Source: Leptolyngbyaceae cyanobacterium HOT.MB2.61 (GTDB lineage Bacteria; Cyanobacteriota; Cyanobacteriia; Leptolyngbyales; Leptolyngbyaceae). From it: DNA of 48,926 nucleotides. This document shows, in pieces, positions 6,454-14,507 of this stretch (its first letter is position 1; each line of letters opens with the position of its first letter). Both the position numbers and the translations under genes were made by a program. The stretch covers positions 1 through 48,926 of the forward strand of contig JAIMBL010000009.1 of NCBI GenBank assembly GCA_023511615.1. Direction: 5' to 3'. Under the pieces are notes generated by a model. It was not told the origin of the DNA. It was given only the letters and a program-made list of their open reading frames with translations, and did not search any database.

Positions 6454-7659
6454 TTAACTTCTTCGGTGCCCGTTACGAATCGGAGTGCCGCAGGGATAGG
6501 TTGCTACCAACTCTCGTTCTGGCTCGATTACCGGAATTGGGGTAGAAGCCAGATAAGCAGGCTTGGCTTTGGCCGCTTCGTAATCAGCCTTCAGTTTTGC
6601 CAGCATTTCAGCACGCCGGTCATAGAGCCGCTTTAGAGGCCGCGGTTGGCATTGACTAATCACGTAAGCGGTCATAATCGGTAGGGCGATCGTGCTGTCT
6701 GTATAGCAAACGATAGTATTGGGTAACTCTTCAGGGTCTACCTTGCCCCAACTCACTGCTTCGCTGGGGGTTGCACCAGACAGTCCACCAGTGTCAGGGC
6801 GGGCATCGGTTACCTGAATGAAGTAGTCATGTCCCCGCTCTTCCAGTCCCAGCACCTCATGTAACTGGGGTTGGGTTTGCAGCAAAAAGTTTTTGGGACT
6901 GCCACCACCGATAATCAAGGCTGCGCTCTTGCCTTCTATACCAGGAGTGTCAGTTTCACGGGCAGTATAGGCGATCGCAGCGGTTTCATTCACATCCAGA
7001 GAGGGGTCGAGTACCAGTTGAGAGTCTTCCAGAGCGATCGCCGCCACATTCATGCCAATGGAACTGTCCCCCGGTGAGGAAGTGTAGATTGGAACACCAC
7101 ACTCGTAAGCTGTTGCCAGCAGACAGGAATTCTTGACACCCAATTGCTTTTCAACCTCCCGCACATACTGACCCAGCAGGTAATGAAACTCTGCCGTGCT
7201 CATACGCTTCTGAAACGGTTCCGCTTTCAAAATTTCCCGCAGAAATGCGTCGGTCTCCAACAACACATCGTACTCAAAAACAATGTCATAGATGCGAATT
7301 CGTCCTTCCTGACGCAGTTTCACATCGTCCAGAAAAGGGCTGCTGGAATATAGTTCCAGGCCTAATCCGTAGTGCATATCGTGATAAAGGTTTGCCCCCG
7401 TACTGATCATCCAGTCCACAAAGCCGTTACGCACCAGGGGAGCCAACACCGATATACCAAAACCGGCTGGGGTCATAGCGCCAGATAAACTCATTCCCAC
7501 CGTGACGCCTTCCTGCATCACTTCACGGCTCAACAGGTGGCAAATCTCCCGCAGGCGGGCAGAGTTATAGGCTGTAAAGTATCCATCAATCAAATCAACA
7601 ACACCGATCTCCGCAGGCATGGGGGAGGGTGCGATTTTGTGGCTGAGCAATTTTGACAT
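6454..7659 (-). CDS. Deoxyhypusine synthase-like protein
   Basis: Homologue of the NAD-dependent aminobutyl-transferases (deoxyhypusine synthase and homospermidine synthase group), 401 aa. Bacteria lack eIF5A, so the substrate is probably a polyamine rather than a protein lysine; that is inference from the family. Visible landmarks: GMSLSGAMTPAGFG near the N-terminus, the nucleotide-binding-like GGGSPKNFLLQTQP, and SWGK with Lys306, matching the lysine that forms the enzyme-imine intermediate. The frame is open to 7746, but the ATG at 7659 has GGAG upstream and begins MSKLLSHKI at the conserved domain. The leader contains a large multibranched RNA structure (7749-7915) that might regulate it. 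Confidence 0.88.
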   Translation of the reverse strand: MSKLLSHKIAPSPMPAEIGVVDLIDGYFTAYNSARLREICHLLSREVMQEGVTVGMSLSGAMTPAGFGISVLAPLVRNGFVDWMISTGANLYHDMHYGLGLELYSSSPFLDDVKLRQEGRIRIYDIVFEYDVLLETDAFLREILKAEPFQKRMSTAEFHYLLGQYVREVEKQLGVKNSCLLATAYECGVPIYTSSPGDSSIGMNVAAIALEDSQLVLDPSLDVNETAAIAYTARETDTPGIEGKSAALIIGGGSPKNFLLQTQPQLHEVLGLEERGHDYFIQVTDARPDTGGLSGATPSEAVSWGKVDPEELPNTIVCYTDSTIALPIMTAYVISQCQPRPLKRLYDRRAEMLAKLKADYEAAKAKPAYLASTPIPVIEPERELVATYPCGTPIRNGHRRS

Positions 7660-8463
7660 CTTTGCACTCCGAGAAGAATGGACAGCATAAATAGGGTTGA
7701 AGAAGTGAACATTGGCATCCCCAGGGATAAATATCCTCCCGCGCACACAGGACAGCTACTGCACCAGGCAGCGCCGCTGGGATGTTCCCTGGTAAAGCCA
7801 GCCTTCCGTGTCTCACGCAGCCTTCCTGCCTGGGTAAGCAGGTTAAGCAGCAGACACGTTCTGATTGGTAGAACTCTGGGACAGCAGAGTGTCTGCAATC
7901 CTTCAGGATTGTCCTTACCAGAACCTGACGCTCGGGATCGGCAGAACGACAAATGAATGCCATTCAGCGAACCTTATACCTACAAACAAGCAACTCTGCT
8001 CTTGGATATTTAGTTAAAAAATTCTCCTGAAGAGAACTTGACCGACCGAGTTCGCAAGATTGAGGAAAGGCCAAAGCCCGGATGGATGCTATCAAACCAA
8101 TTCCAACGAGTTGCGAACCTCAAGTTACAGGTCGGTCAGGTCATACTGGGTGCTTCACACCGATCGGCCCAGGATAGTGCCGGGTCACACTGCCGTTTCC
8201 GCTTTAATTTCATTTCCAGATACCAGAGCAAATGGTATCCAGTCAGGGTAAGAGGTCTCAATTCTCTCAGATAACCTTCAGACACCAACCCTACCAATCT
8301 AGCACCAATATCTCAAAGCTTCTCAATAGAACTACGGATTTTTTTTAACAAAAGGTGGCTTTTGGCGAAATTCCTTGATGGCTTAGAGCTGGTTGGTTGC
8401 ATCTGTTGAGAGGATACGCAATGATTGATGGCAGCAGGTATTAGCATGGCTCCATCCTTATAG
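7660..8463. other. Long intergenic region (about 800 bases)
   Basis: No protein gene is supported. The part next to the deoxyhypusine-synthase-like gene (about 7690-7970) has overlapping open frames on both strands plus strong self-complementarity, which reads as structured noncoding sequence (see 7749-7915). From 8000 to 8463 I see only short open frames without ribosome binding sites, and an A/T-rich patch near 8335-8355. Both flanking promoters should lie here. Confidence 0.5.
7749..7915 (-). ncRNA. Candidate structured RNA or cis-regulatory leader
   Basis: Complementary segments nest into a closed domain. AGGAC (7749-7753) pairs with GTCCT (7911-7915). CCAGGCAG (7764-7771) pairs with CTGCCTGG (7826-7833) and encloses CGTG/CACG (7807-7817) and GCTGG/CCAGC (7776-7802). 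GCAGACAC (7850-7857) pairs with GTGTCTGC (7889-7896) and encloses two abutting hairpins, GTTCT/AGAAC (7858-7874) and TCTG/CAGA (7875-7888), with no unpaired junction base. AATCC/GGATT (7897-7910) adds a tetraloop hairpin. The strand is assigned by context: on the minus strand the domain ends 90 bases before the deoxyhypusine-synthase-like start. It matches no RNA class I can name. It could instead be an intergenic palindromic repeat. Confidence 0.42.
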
Positions 8464-8495
8464 CATTTGTGCAAAATGACATTTGTGCAAAATGA
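8464..8495 (+). repeat. Perfect 16-base tandem repeat abutting a start codon
   Basis: CATTTGTGCAAAATGA occurs twice in a row (8464-8479 and 8480-8495), directly followed by ATG at 8496. Each unit carries an ATGA, so the duplication adds short upstream start-stop pairs. Confidence 0.85.
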
Positions 8496-8849
8496 ATGAA
8501 GCTATTGCGTGTCATAGGACGCATCAAGCCCTTCTATTCGCTGCATCGCCTGTCCATGTCAAACAGTTCCTCCGGCAAGTCTTCAACCGCCAAGCAATCT
8601 CAGCCGCTTGCCCAATCCGCCCGCTGGCATACATTTCCCGAAATTCTGCAACGCCTCCATCAGGAACGTATTTTCATCCATTCTGACCAACTTGCAGAGT
8701 TTATGGTATACCACGGGTTGCCAGTTGACCTCTGCTATGTACCAAAGCACTTGAAGCAACGAGCGAAGCTGATTAACGAAAACTATCAGGGAGACATGGC
8801 GCGGTTAGAGATGGTCAAAGAGCAGCCCAGCCTGTTTAAGTTTGAGTAG
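8496..8849 (+). CDS. Conserved hypothetical protein upstream of cobO
   Basis: Unrecognised protein of 117 aa, or 97 aa if translation begins at the ATG at 8556 (MSNSSSGKSS). The first 40 residues are Ser/Lys/Gln-rich and look disordered. The rest (WHTFPEILQRL, SDQLAEFMVYHGLPVDLCYVPKHLKQRAKLINENYQGDMARLEMV) is helical and has the composition of a real protein. Neither start has a Shine-Dalgarno; the first follows a tandem 16-base repeat. It lies 74 bases before cobO on the same strand and may be cotranscribed with it. No motif suggests a function, and the shorter start is at least as likely. Confidence 0.65.
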   Translation: MKLLRVIGRIKPFYSLHRLSMSNSSSGKSSTAKQSQPLAQSARWHTFPEILQRLHQERIFIHSDQLAEFMVYHGLPVDLCYVPKHLKQRAKLINENYQGDMARLEMVKEQPSLFKFE

Positions 8850-8923
8850 ATTTCACAGCTTGCCTTTTTGCTGGTTGCCCGCCTATTGCCTCCGCCAGCA
8901 TCCACAAGAAAGGGGTACCAGAA

Positions 8924-9601
8924 ATGGATGATTTAGATTTTGAGCCAGTCAGTAACGGAGAAGAGAGGCGCGATCGCCCCCCTGCTGAGGAAAGCTACCG
9001 CAGGAAAATGCAGCGGCGCAAGCAGGTGCAGGAGCAGCGTTTAGCCGGAATGACTGGCGAAAAGGGACTGATCATTGTGCATACAGGCAATGGCAAAGGG
9101 AAAACCACGGCAGCATTGGGGATGGTGCTGCGATCGCTAGGGCATGGTTATCGGGTGGCGATCGTCCAGTTCATCAAAGGAGCCTGGGAACCTGCCGAAA
9201 AAGCAGCCTTCCAATCCTGGACTGTAAGTATGAGTGGTGCTCCGCCCCAACTGGAATTCCATGCTATGGGGGAAGGCTTTACCTGGGAAACGCAGGACAG
9301 AGAACGGGACACTCAGATGGCACAGACCGCCTGGGAAAAAGCCCTCACTTTCATTGGCAACGCCGACTTCAGGCTGATCTTACTAGATGAAGTCAACGTT
9401 GCCCTAAAACATGGCTATCTGACCGTTGATCAGGTGTTATTGGGGCTGGAACAAAAGCCTGACCATTCCCATGTTATCTTGACGGGCAGGGGTGCGCCTC
9501 CAGCATTAATTGACCGTGCCGATCTGGTCACCGAAATGACCCTGGTCAAACATCCTTTTCGGGAGCAGGGGGTGAAAGCCCAACCGGGGATCGAGTATTA
9601 A
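8924..9601 (+). CDS. cobO: Cob(I)yrinic acid a,c-diamide adenosyltransferase
   Basis: ATP:corrinoid adenosyltransferase of the CobO/BtuR/CobA type, which attaches the 5'-deoxyadenosyl group to reduced corrinoid in cobalamin synthesis or salvage. It is 225 aa with the expected P-loop GNGKGKT (residues 55-61) after GLIIVHT, and a LILLDEVN Walker-B-like segment further on. The ATG at 8924 is preceded by AAAGGGG. An Arg/Lys-rich N-terminal tail (residues 15-40) precedes the domain, as is normal for this type. No other cobalamin genes are adjacent, and no cobalamin riboswitch is visible in the 74-base upstream spacer. Confidence 0.93.
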   Translation: MDDLDFEPVSNGEERRDRPPAEESYRRKMQRRKQVQEQRLAGMTGEKGLIIVHTGNGKGKTTAALGMVLRSLGHGYRVAIVQFIKGAWEPAEKAAFQSWTVSMSGAPPQLEFHAMGEGFTWETQDRERDTQMAQTAWEKALTFIGNADFRLILLDEVNVALKHGYLTVDQVLLGLEQKPDHSHVILTGRGAPPALIDRADLVTEMTLVKHPFREQGVKAQPGIEY

Positions 9602-9740
9602 GTATTGTCTAAGTGTTTTTCAGTCCAGTTTTTCAGTCCAGGAAATTTTCTGCTTCAATATTAGTACATGTGTTCTATTGCATTTATCTTTCTTTCGGGC
9701 AAACTATCTGAGTGCCAATCCTAGTACTGGTAGTCACTGC

Positions 9741-12503
9741 ATGGAAATCCTTTCAGTTACGCTAAAGAACTTTAAACGACATCGTGAGCGTCACTTCTCT
9801 TTTCAGCCGGGAATTAATGCCATCTTTGGCGAAAATGGCGCGGGCAAGTCGAGCATTCTGGAAGCGATCGCCTGGGTTTTGTTTGACTACATCGGCGGAT
9901 ACACCAAAGAAGACCTGATCTGCAATGGAGCTACAAGCGCTCAAGTGTCGGTTTCTTTTGTATCTAACCAGGATGGGCGCACCTACGAAATCCAGCGTTG
10001 CACGACAAAAGGCTATACCCTTTATGATCCCCAGCTCAACGAGCGTCTACCCTACAGCCGCATCAAGGAAGAAGTATTACCCTGGCTGCGGCAACATCTA
10101 GGAGTCGCCCCCGGAACCGATCTGGGTAAACTATTTGCCAGCACTATTGGAGTTCCGCAGGGCACCTTTACCGCAGATTTTCTACTGACAAAGGAGAATC
10201 GTAAGCCCATCTTCGACAAAATCCTCAGGGTTGAGGAGTATCAGCAAACCTGGAAAAAGATGGGTGACCTGGAAAAATACGCCAGAAGCCTGATCGAAAA
10301 TCTAGAGCGAGAGATTGCCAGCTATGACAAAGAGCTGGAAGAGTGGATCCCCCTGCAACAGAAACGTGAGGCGCAGCACCAGGAAATTGAACAGGTGCAA
10401 ACCGAGTTACGGCAGCTTCAGGGCCAGTTGATCCAACTTCAGGTAGAACAAACCCAACTGGCTGACCAGGCAGCCCAGATTCAGCATTATCAATCCCAAC
10501 TAGAACGCCTGACCGAACGGATTGAGGGACACCTGGAAACCATTACCCGTTTACAGGCAGATTTGAGACAAGCAGAACAAGCCGCTGCTGTTTGTACAGA
10601 AAATCGGGAAGCCTATCAGACATTCGTCCAGGCGGAAGAAACCTTTCAAGTCCTTCAGCAACAGTGGCAGGTTGAGCAACGGTTGCAGCAGGAAAAGCGG
10701 CAGTACGAGGTGTTGTTGGGCGATCGCAAAACGCAACTGGCAACCCTTACCCATCAACTGGAGGAGCTCGCCACTGCTGAACAGCAAATTAAACAACTGG
10801 AACCCCAAACGCGCCATCAAACTGATCTGGAACAACAACGCCAGAGTCTCAGCCAGCAGTTGCAAATGCTTGCAGGCTGGCACCAGACGATTCAGACCCA
10901 GGAAAAGCAGCAGACAGAACGGCAAAACCAGCTTTCCCAATTAGAAACAGAAATTTCTCGCCTTCGGGCTCTAGAATCTTCTATCCAGCAAATTCCGATT
11001 TTGGAGCAGCAGCAACACCGCCTTCAGCAACAACTCAGTCGCATCGAAGCAGCAACTCAATTTGAAGCCGATTTGCGGCAAATCCTGGATCAGTCAAAGG
11101 AGAGGAGCGATCGCTACCTGTCTCAGGCCCAACATGCAGAAGAGACTTTGCAAGAGCTACAAAAAACCCTTCCCCTCTGGAGCGATGCTCTGGACCTAGC
11201 GATCCAGGCTCTGCGCAGCGGTGCAGACTGGCAACAGCAATTAACCACCGCCCTCCACACCATTCTCAAAGACCTGGCAGAACAAACCTGTACAGCGACC
11301 CTGGAGCAACAACTTAAAACCATCCAGACAGAACTGAAAACTCTGCGGGGGTACCAGACCGAATGTTCGACCTTAAAGAACCTGCTGACCCGGCAACGGG
11401 AACTGGAAGGCGAACTCAAGCATTTGCAGGCGAGTTTAGCGGAACTGGAAACTAAACTGGCGGCAGAACCCCTTCTAAAACAGCAGTTAGTACAGGTTGA
11501 AAGTAAATTGCAGGCTCTCAATGACCCCCGTGGTCAGACCCGGTTGCTGGCTCAAAAACTAGAGTTATGGCCAGATTTGCAGCAACAGTTTCAACAGGTA
11601 AACGCTTCAGTTACAGAAATTCAACAGAAAGTCGCCAGGGTCGATACCCAGCTCACCGAATTTGCCAATTTGGCAGCAGCGATGCAGACCCAACAATCCC
11701 TGAAGGAGCAGCATCAAGCCGCCTATCAAGAATATCTGGCCTATCGAGAACTGGCAAATACTCGCAATGAGCGGCAAAAGCAACTTGAAGAAGCGACCCA
11801 TCAGCTCCAGACCTTAAAACAGGAGGCAGCCCAGGTTCAACAAGAGCACGATCGCCTCACCCAATCCTTCGATCCAGTCCACTTTCAATCTGTTCAGACT
11901 ACCTACCAGCAGGCAAAAGTTCAGCAGGTTGCCCTTAGTGCCCGCCTGCCTGACATGCAGAAGTATCTGGACAGCCTCGACGAACAGTTAGCTCGTTTGA
12001 AGACCATTCAAGCGAAGCGATCGCAGGCAAAGTCAACCCTGGAGCAAAAACGCAAAGTTGAAAAGTTCATCAAGTTTGCCCGTAAGGCGTACAAAGAGGC
12101 TGGTCCTCGCATTACCGAACGCTACGTTCAAACCATTTCCAGAGAAGCTGATCATCTGTTTCGAGAACTGCTTAACCGGGCCAACGTCAGCCTGGAATGG
12201 ACACGGGACTACGAAATTGTGGTGCAGGAGGGGGCCCATTCCCGTCGGTTTATTAATCTATCTGGTGGCGAGCAAATGTGTGCAGCCCTGGCCGTCAGGC
12301 TGGCACTCCTGAAAGTTCTGGCCGATATTGATGTGGCCTTTTTCGACGAACCCACCACCAATATGGACAGACCCCGCCGGGAAAGCCTGGCAGATGCGAT
12401 CGCCAACATCAAAACCTTCCGTCAACTCTTTGTCATCAGCCACGACGATACCTTTGAAAAGGTGACGGAAAACATTATCCTCGTAGAGCGAGAAGAGGAA
12501 TAA
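9741..12503 (+). CDS. Rad50/SbcC-like SMC-family ATPase
   Basis: Large ABC-type DNA-repair ATPase, 920 aa from the ATG at 9741 (the frame is open to 9678, but MEILSVTLKNFKRH is the canonical N-terminus). Walker A is GENGAGKS (residues 30-37). A Gln-rich coiled coil spans roughly residues 170-800. The C-terminal half-domain has the signature LSGGEQ (about 839-844) and Walker B VAFFDEPTTNMD (about 865). Such proteins work with an Mre11/SbcD nuclease, which is not encoded nearby. I find no CxxC motif in the coiled-coil apex, so the zinc hook of canonical Rad50/SbcC appears absent. Coiled-coil base composition is normal for the window. A bidirectional terminator follows. Confidence 0.88.
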   Translation: MEILSVTLKNFKRHRERHFSFQPGINAIFGENGAGKSSILEAIAWVLFDYIGGYTKEDLICNGATSAQVSVSFVSNQDGRTYEIQRCTTKGYTLYDPQLNERLPYSRIKEEVLPWLRQHLGVAPGTDLGKLFASTIGVPQGTFTADFLLTKENRKPIFDKILRVEEYQQTWKKMGDLEKYARSLIENLEREIASYDKELEEWIPLQQKREAQHQEIEQVQTELRQLQGQLIQLQVEQTQLADQAAQIQHYQSQLERLTERIEGHLETITRLQADLRQAEQAAAVCTENREAYQTFVQAEETFQVLQQQWQVEQRLQQEKRQYEVLLGDRKTQLATLTHQLEELATAEQQIKQLEPQTRHQTDLEQQRQSLSQQLQMLAGWHQTIQTQEKQQTERQNQLSQLETEISRLRALESSIQQIPILEQQQHRLQQQLSRIEAATQFEADLRQILDQSKERSDRYLSQAQHAEETLQELQKTLPLWSDALDLAIQALRSGADWQQQLTTALHTILKDLAEQTCTATLEQQLKTIQTELKTLRGYQTECSTLKNLLTRQRELEGELKHLQASLAELETKLAAEPLLKQQLVQVESKLQALNDPRGQTRLLAQKLELWPDLQQQFQQVNASVTEIQQKVARVDTQLTEFANLAAAMQTQQSLKEQHQAAYQEYLAYRELANTRNERQKQLEEATHQLQTLKQEAAQVQQEHDRLTQSFDPVHFQSVQTTYQQAKVQQVALSARLPDMQKYLDSLDEQLARLKTIQAKRSQAKSTLEQKRKVEKFIKFARKAYKEAGPRITERYVQTISREADHLFRELLNRANVSLEWTRDYEIVVQEGAHSRRFINLSGGEQMCAALAVRLALLKVLADIDVAFFDEPTTNMDRPRRESLADAIANIKTFRQLFVISHDDTFEKVTENIILVEREEE

Positions 12504-12531
12504 AAAAGCCAGGGTTCGTACCCTGACTTTT
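12504..12531. terminator. Bidirectional terminator between the SMC gene and psaK
   Basis: CAGGGT (12510-12515), loop TCGT and ACCCTG (12520-12525) are extended across one mismatch by AAAAG (12504-12508) and CTTTT (12527-12531). T-runs occur on both strands, and the two flanking genes converge. Confidence 0.8.
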
Positions 12532-12574
12532 GCTTCAAGCAAAGGTTCAAGAAACAGATTTTTGTCAGCTCAGT

Positions 12575-12835
12575 CTAAAGCACGCCCAAGTTGGTCAAAC
12601 CCAGAACCGCCCCTGCTCCAAGAATATGACCAAAGCACAGAGTTCCTATAACGGCAGGTGCGCTAAAACCGCCGAACAGATTGGAAGATGGCATTTCAGG
12701 ACCCACATTAGGCTTTTGTACCGTCTGTCTGGCAATCGCGATCGCCAAGATATTGCAGACAATCATCACAAGTCCAACAAGCGGGCTCCAATCAGCCGAT
12801 CTGGCAGCAACAGCAAACAAAGTAGAGGTAAACAA
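12575..12835 (-). CDS. psaK: Photosystem I subunit PsaK
   Basis: Peripheral membrane subunit of photosystem I that binds chlorophyll at the PsaA edge and helps in antenna and state-transition interactions. It is 86 aa with two hydrophobic helices (about residues 18-36 and 56-80). The segments PSSNLFGGFSAPA and FGHILGAGAVLGL are diagnostic. The start codon is TTG at 12835, preceded on the minus strand by GAGGAG at good spacing; no in-frame ATG gives the N-terminus. Monocistronic by position, convergent with the SMC-like gene. Confidence 0.95.
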   Translation of the reverse strand: MFTSTLFAVAARSADWSPLVGLVMIVCNILAIAIARQTVQKPNVGPEMPSSNLFGGFSAPAVIGTLCFGHILGAGAVLGLTNLGVL

Positions 12836-13130
12836 TTGTCTATCTCCTCAGTCTCAAGAATGTTTTATATCTTCAGGTGAAAGATCTACCAGAGAATCAG
12901 GCCCCACTGACATAGATTGCATCAATAGTTAACAATTGAACTACCACTGCCATGAAAACTTTGGTGCTCAATGCAGGATCTGTTAGCCAGAAGAGCTGAC
13001 TTAAGGGGTCAGGAAACAGGGGTTGTCAATTTTTTGTGGCAATCCTCGAAGGGGAGGGAATCAGGGTTTCAAGGAGCCAGAGCCTCGTTTCTAGAATGCT
13101 CTCAGAAAACAGTTCTTTACCAGAGCGCCA

Positions 13131-13907
13131 CTAATCTTCTGCCCCGACCATTAGCTTTTGCAGCTTTTCTAGTCCTTTCTTGACCCGACGAGAAACAGTA
13201 ACAGCACTGATACCCAGGCGATCAGCAGTCTCTTTTTGGGTCAGGTCATAGAGAAAAACAAACTCCAAGATTTCGCGCGTTCGCTTTTCCAATTGAATCA
13301 AAGATTGCTGCAACCGAATCTGATCTTCCTGCGCCAACTGGAAACTGCGATAACGGTTATCGGGCACTAACTCTCCTAAAGAAGAAGCCCCTGTTTCTTC
13401 ATCTCGGACGGGAGCATCCAGACTCAACAGCGCCCGGTTCTGACAGGCCAACTTGATTTCCTGCCACTCTTCTACAGCAATCTCTAATGCCCTTGCAACC
13501 TCTAGATCGGTTGGTTGGCGCTTCAGTTCAACCTGCAATTTACGAATTGTACACGTGGCCTGACGCTGAAGCGTTTGCCAGCGTCGAGGAATTCGCACAG
13601 AAGGGCTTTTGTCCCGCAGATAGTGTTGAATTTCTCCTCGAATATAGGGAATAGCAAAAGAGCTAAAAGCATGTCCTTTCGACATGTCAAACCGCTCAAT
13701 TGCTCGAATTAAACCAATAGACCCTACTTGAAGCAAATCCTCGTAGCTCTCGTTGCACTGGTTGATCCAATGATGGGCTTCCTTTCTAACAAGTCCAAAA
13801 TTAAGTTCTACCAATCGATTGCGAAGTTTAGGATCAGGCGAGTTGTGATACTCACGCAAAAGCTGTAAGCTCTCGCTTTTCAGTTCATAATTAGCTGTCG
13901 TAGGCAT
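13131..13907 (-). CDS. sigF: RNA polymerase sigma factor, SigF type (group 3)
   Basis: Alternative sigma factor of the SigB/SigF/SigG class, 258 aa. Region 2 includes NFGLVRKEAHHWINQCNESYEDLLQ and GSIGLIRAIERFD (core binding and -10 recognition). Region 3 is around residues 110-165. Region 4 ends in a helix-turn-helix, LTQKETADRLGISAVTVSRRVKKGLEKL (about 224-251). In other cyanobacteria SigF controls motility, type IV pili and cell-surface functions; a prepilin peptidase lies about 34 kb away in this window but is not linked. No Shine-Dalgarno is evident. No anti-sigma gene is adjacent. The exact SigF assignment rests on overall resemblance. Confidence 0.88.
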   Translation of the reverse strand: MPTTANYELKSESLQLLREYHNSPDPKLRNRLVELNFGLVRKEAHHWINQCNESYEDLLQVGSIGLIRAIERFDMSKGHAFSSFAIPYIRGEIQHYLRDKSPSVRIPRRWQTLQRQATCTIRKLQVELKRQPTDLEVARALEIAVEEWQEIKLACQNRALLSLDAPVRDEETGASSLGELVPDNRYRSFQLAQEDQIRLQQSLIQLEKRTREILEFVFLYDLTQKETADRLGISAVTVSRRVKKGLEKLQKLMVGAED

Positions 13908-14277
13908 GACGAATTTCAGTCGGTAGAGCAGTGACCAGATTATCTAAATTCAGCTTTTACACAGATCAACAAGGAAATACAACCAGAAACTATAGCCTCG
14001 TGAAGACAATCCTTGAAGGACTTCAAGTCGTACCAGAAACACAAACAATCAATCAGTAAATTGTAAAAAGGATGAGGTGAAGTTAGTAGATAATAGATGC
14101 GAATGCCCCGAAGAACTGATGGATTAGCGTTAGTTTCCTACCGTTGCAAATCAAACTTATTCCCTAATCCAGACCTCAAACAACCGCATTTCTACGGAAT
14201 CCCAGAAAAAAGCCAACTAAAGATTGAAGGCTAAAGTCTTCAACATTGTAAATGTTTTTTTGAAAATCAACGCTTTC
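13908..14277. other. Upstream region of sigF
   Basis: About 370 A/T-rich bases between the sigF start and the MITE-like element. No open frame of note and no clear hairpin. The sigF promoter should be here, but I cannot assign its boxes. Confidence 0.4.
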
Positions 14278-14370
14278 TATAGCGATCCTATCTGGATTGT
14301 GAGAAAGGATTCCGCAGAAACCCTTTTTCACAAAGCCTCTTCATCTTACGACTGATTTAGGACTGCTATA
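14278..14370. mobile_element. MITE-like element with TATAGC ends
   Basis: A 93-base noncoding element with inverted ends: TATAGCGATCCTA at the left (from 14278) and TAGGACTGCTATA at the right (14358-14370), agreeing at 11 of 13 positions. An inner GTGAGAAAGG ... CCTTTTTCAC pairing makes it largely palindromic. Ends that start with TA suggest TA target duplication, as in IS630/Tc1-type elements. The left end recurs at 2376-2405 in front of the caspase gene with a few substitutions. Confidence 0.6.
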
Positions 14371-14445
14371 TATTCGGTATTGATGAATGAAAGAGGCTTA
14401 AAGAACCTCCTTGATTTTACGTAGAACCTGTTGAAGAATAGCCAT

Positions 14446-14468
14446 TAAAAAAGGGGCTGAAAGCCCCT
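14446..14468 (-). terminator. Rho-independent terminator of psbO
   Basis: Read on the minus strand: AGGGGCT, loop TTC and AGCCCCT (14468 to 14452), followed by a run of Ts. It lies 40 bases beyond the psbO stop. Confidence 0.88.
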
Positions 14469-14507
14469 GGAATAGAATCTTGCTATTTGGTGATTGCCAC
14501 CAGCCCA

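Noticed and set aside
7749-7915. Assignment of the structured region to RNase P RNA, tmRNA, SRP RNA, 6S RNA or a cobalamin riboswitch
   Set aside because: I looked for GAGGAAAGUCC-type, CCA-ending, GGAAG-tetraloop and B12-box motifs on both strands and found none. It is left unnamed.
7590-7963. Two overlapping minus-strand open frames of about 120 aa and a plus-strand frame of 92 aa over the same bases
   Set aside because: Three long frames over one stretch, none with a ribosome binding site or recognisable composition, coincide with a strongly self-complementary region. This reads as structured noncoding DNA.
8038-8274. Overlapping open frames in the spacer before the 8496 gene
   Set aside because: Two frames overlap on the same strand, without start signals or protein-like composition.
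8850-8923. Possible cobalamin riboswitch upstream of cobO
   Set aside because: The spacer is only 74 bases and has no B12-box or matching stems.
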